The position numbers and the translations under genes were made by a program. From Candidatus Latescibacterota bacterium (GTDB taxonomy: Bacteria; Latescibacterota; UBA2968; UBA8231): DNA of 14,128 nucleotides. Position 1 is the first letter of the stretch, and each line of letters begins with the position of its first letter. The stretch covers positions 1 through 14,128 of the forward strand of contig JAGWBY010000127.1 of assembly GCA_021295675.1 (NCBI GenBank), written 5' to 3'. This document shows positions 14,068-14,128 of this stretch, in pieces. The notes below the pieces were generated by a model that saw nothing but the letters and a program-made list of their open reading frames with translations, was not told the DNA's origin and ran no database searches.

Positions 14068-14128
14068 TCCACCACTGGATTTTCCAAATAAGCCAAAAGC
14101 AACCGCGCCGTGTTGACGATGCCGTCCC
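14064..14128 (-). CDS. C-terminal 20 residues of an unidentified convergent gene
   Basis: On the minus strand one frame is open from the right edge to TAA at 14066-14064 and reads DGIVNTARLLLAYLENPVVD. The helical, codon-like look and the exact stop overlap with the prenyltransferase gene (TTAG) argue for a real gene end. It is too short to identify. Confidence 0.4.
   Translation of the reverse strand, partial: DGIVNTARLLLAYLENPVVD

Overview
This 14.1 kb window is about 60% G+C and densely coded on both strands. It looks like a chromosomal segment of an uncultured diderm (Gram-negative-type) bacterium. A TolC-type outer-membrane protein, an LpxH-like phosphoesterase and two probable lipoproteins point to an outer membrane. 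A TPR-like protein with a UVR motif, and a DksA-like protein with an extra CxxC pair, suggest a lineage outside the well-studied Proteobacteria (Latescibacterota- or Poribacteria-like is a guess only). I see no tRNA, rRNA, CRISPR array, insertion sequence, phage gene or integration site.

Layout. 1-1219 (-): RsmB/RsmF-type rRNA m5C methyltransferase, cut at the left edge. 1323-2003 (+): LpxH-like metallophosphoesterase, followed 1 nt later by 2005-4191 (+), a secreted M23 peptidase. 5172-4188 (-): Gfo/Idh/MocA oxidoreductase with a broken frame, translationally coupled (ATGA) to the upstream Mrp/ApbC ATPase (5987-5169, -). 5999-6838 (+): HEAT-repeat lipoprotein, divergent from mrp. A perfect consensus sigma-70 promoter and a folded leader follow (6840-7001). 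7002-7772 (+): TPR-like/UVR-motif protein. 7769-9523 (+): TIM-barrel glycosidase-like lipoprotein. 9569-10057 (+): DksA/TraR zinc-finger protein. 10090-10129: a strong shared terminator. 11545-10153 (-): TolC-family protein with two frame breaks. 11721-12444 (+): transaldolase with one frame break. 12454-13016 (+): GmhA-like SIS-domain isomerase with one frame break. 13042-14067 (+): polyprenyl synthetase. 14128-14064 (-): C-terminal tail of an unidentified gene.

How the genes may work together. Methyltransferase, Mrp and DksA-like proteins are housekeeping. LpxH-like, M23, TolC and the lipoproteins serve the cell envelope. Transaldolase and the SIS isomerase sit 9 bp apart and share sedoheptulose-7-phosphate as a possible metabolite, which would link the pentose-phosphate pathway to heptose for LPS.

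The most unusual feature is a recurring defect. At six places in mrp, gfo, tolC (twice), the SIS gene and the prenyltransferase, a conserved protein block lacks about 7-9 residues (an estimated 21-27 nt). The gap is in frame in two cases and shifts the frame in four. Transaldolase has a further frame break at a homopolymer run. The breaks all lie within 4.5-13.4 kb, while the flanking domains are well preserved. This is either an assembly or consensus artefact or an odd deletion process, and reads should be checked before any gene here is called lost. No novel defence or mobile system is visible.
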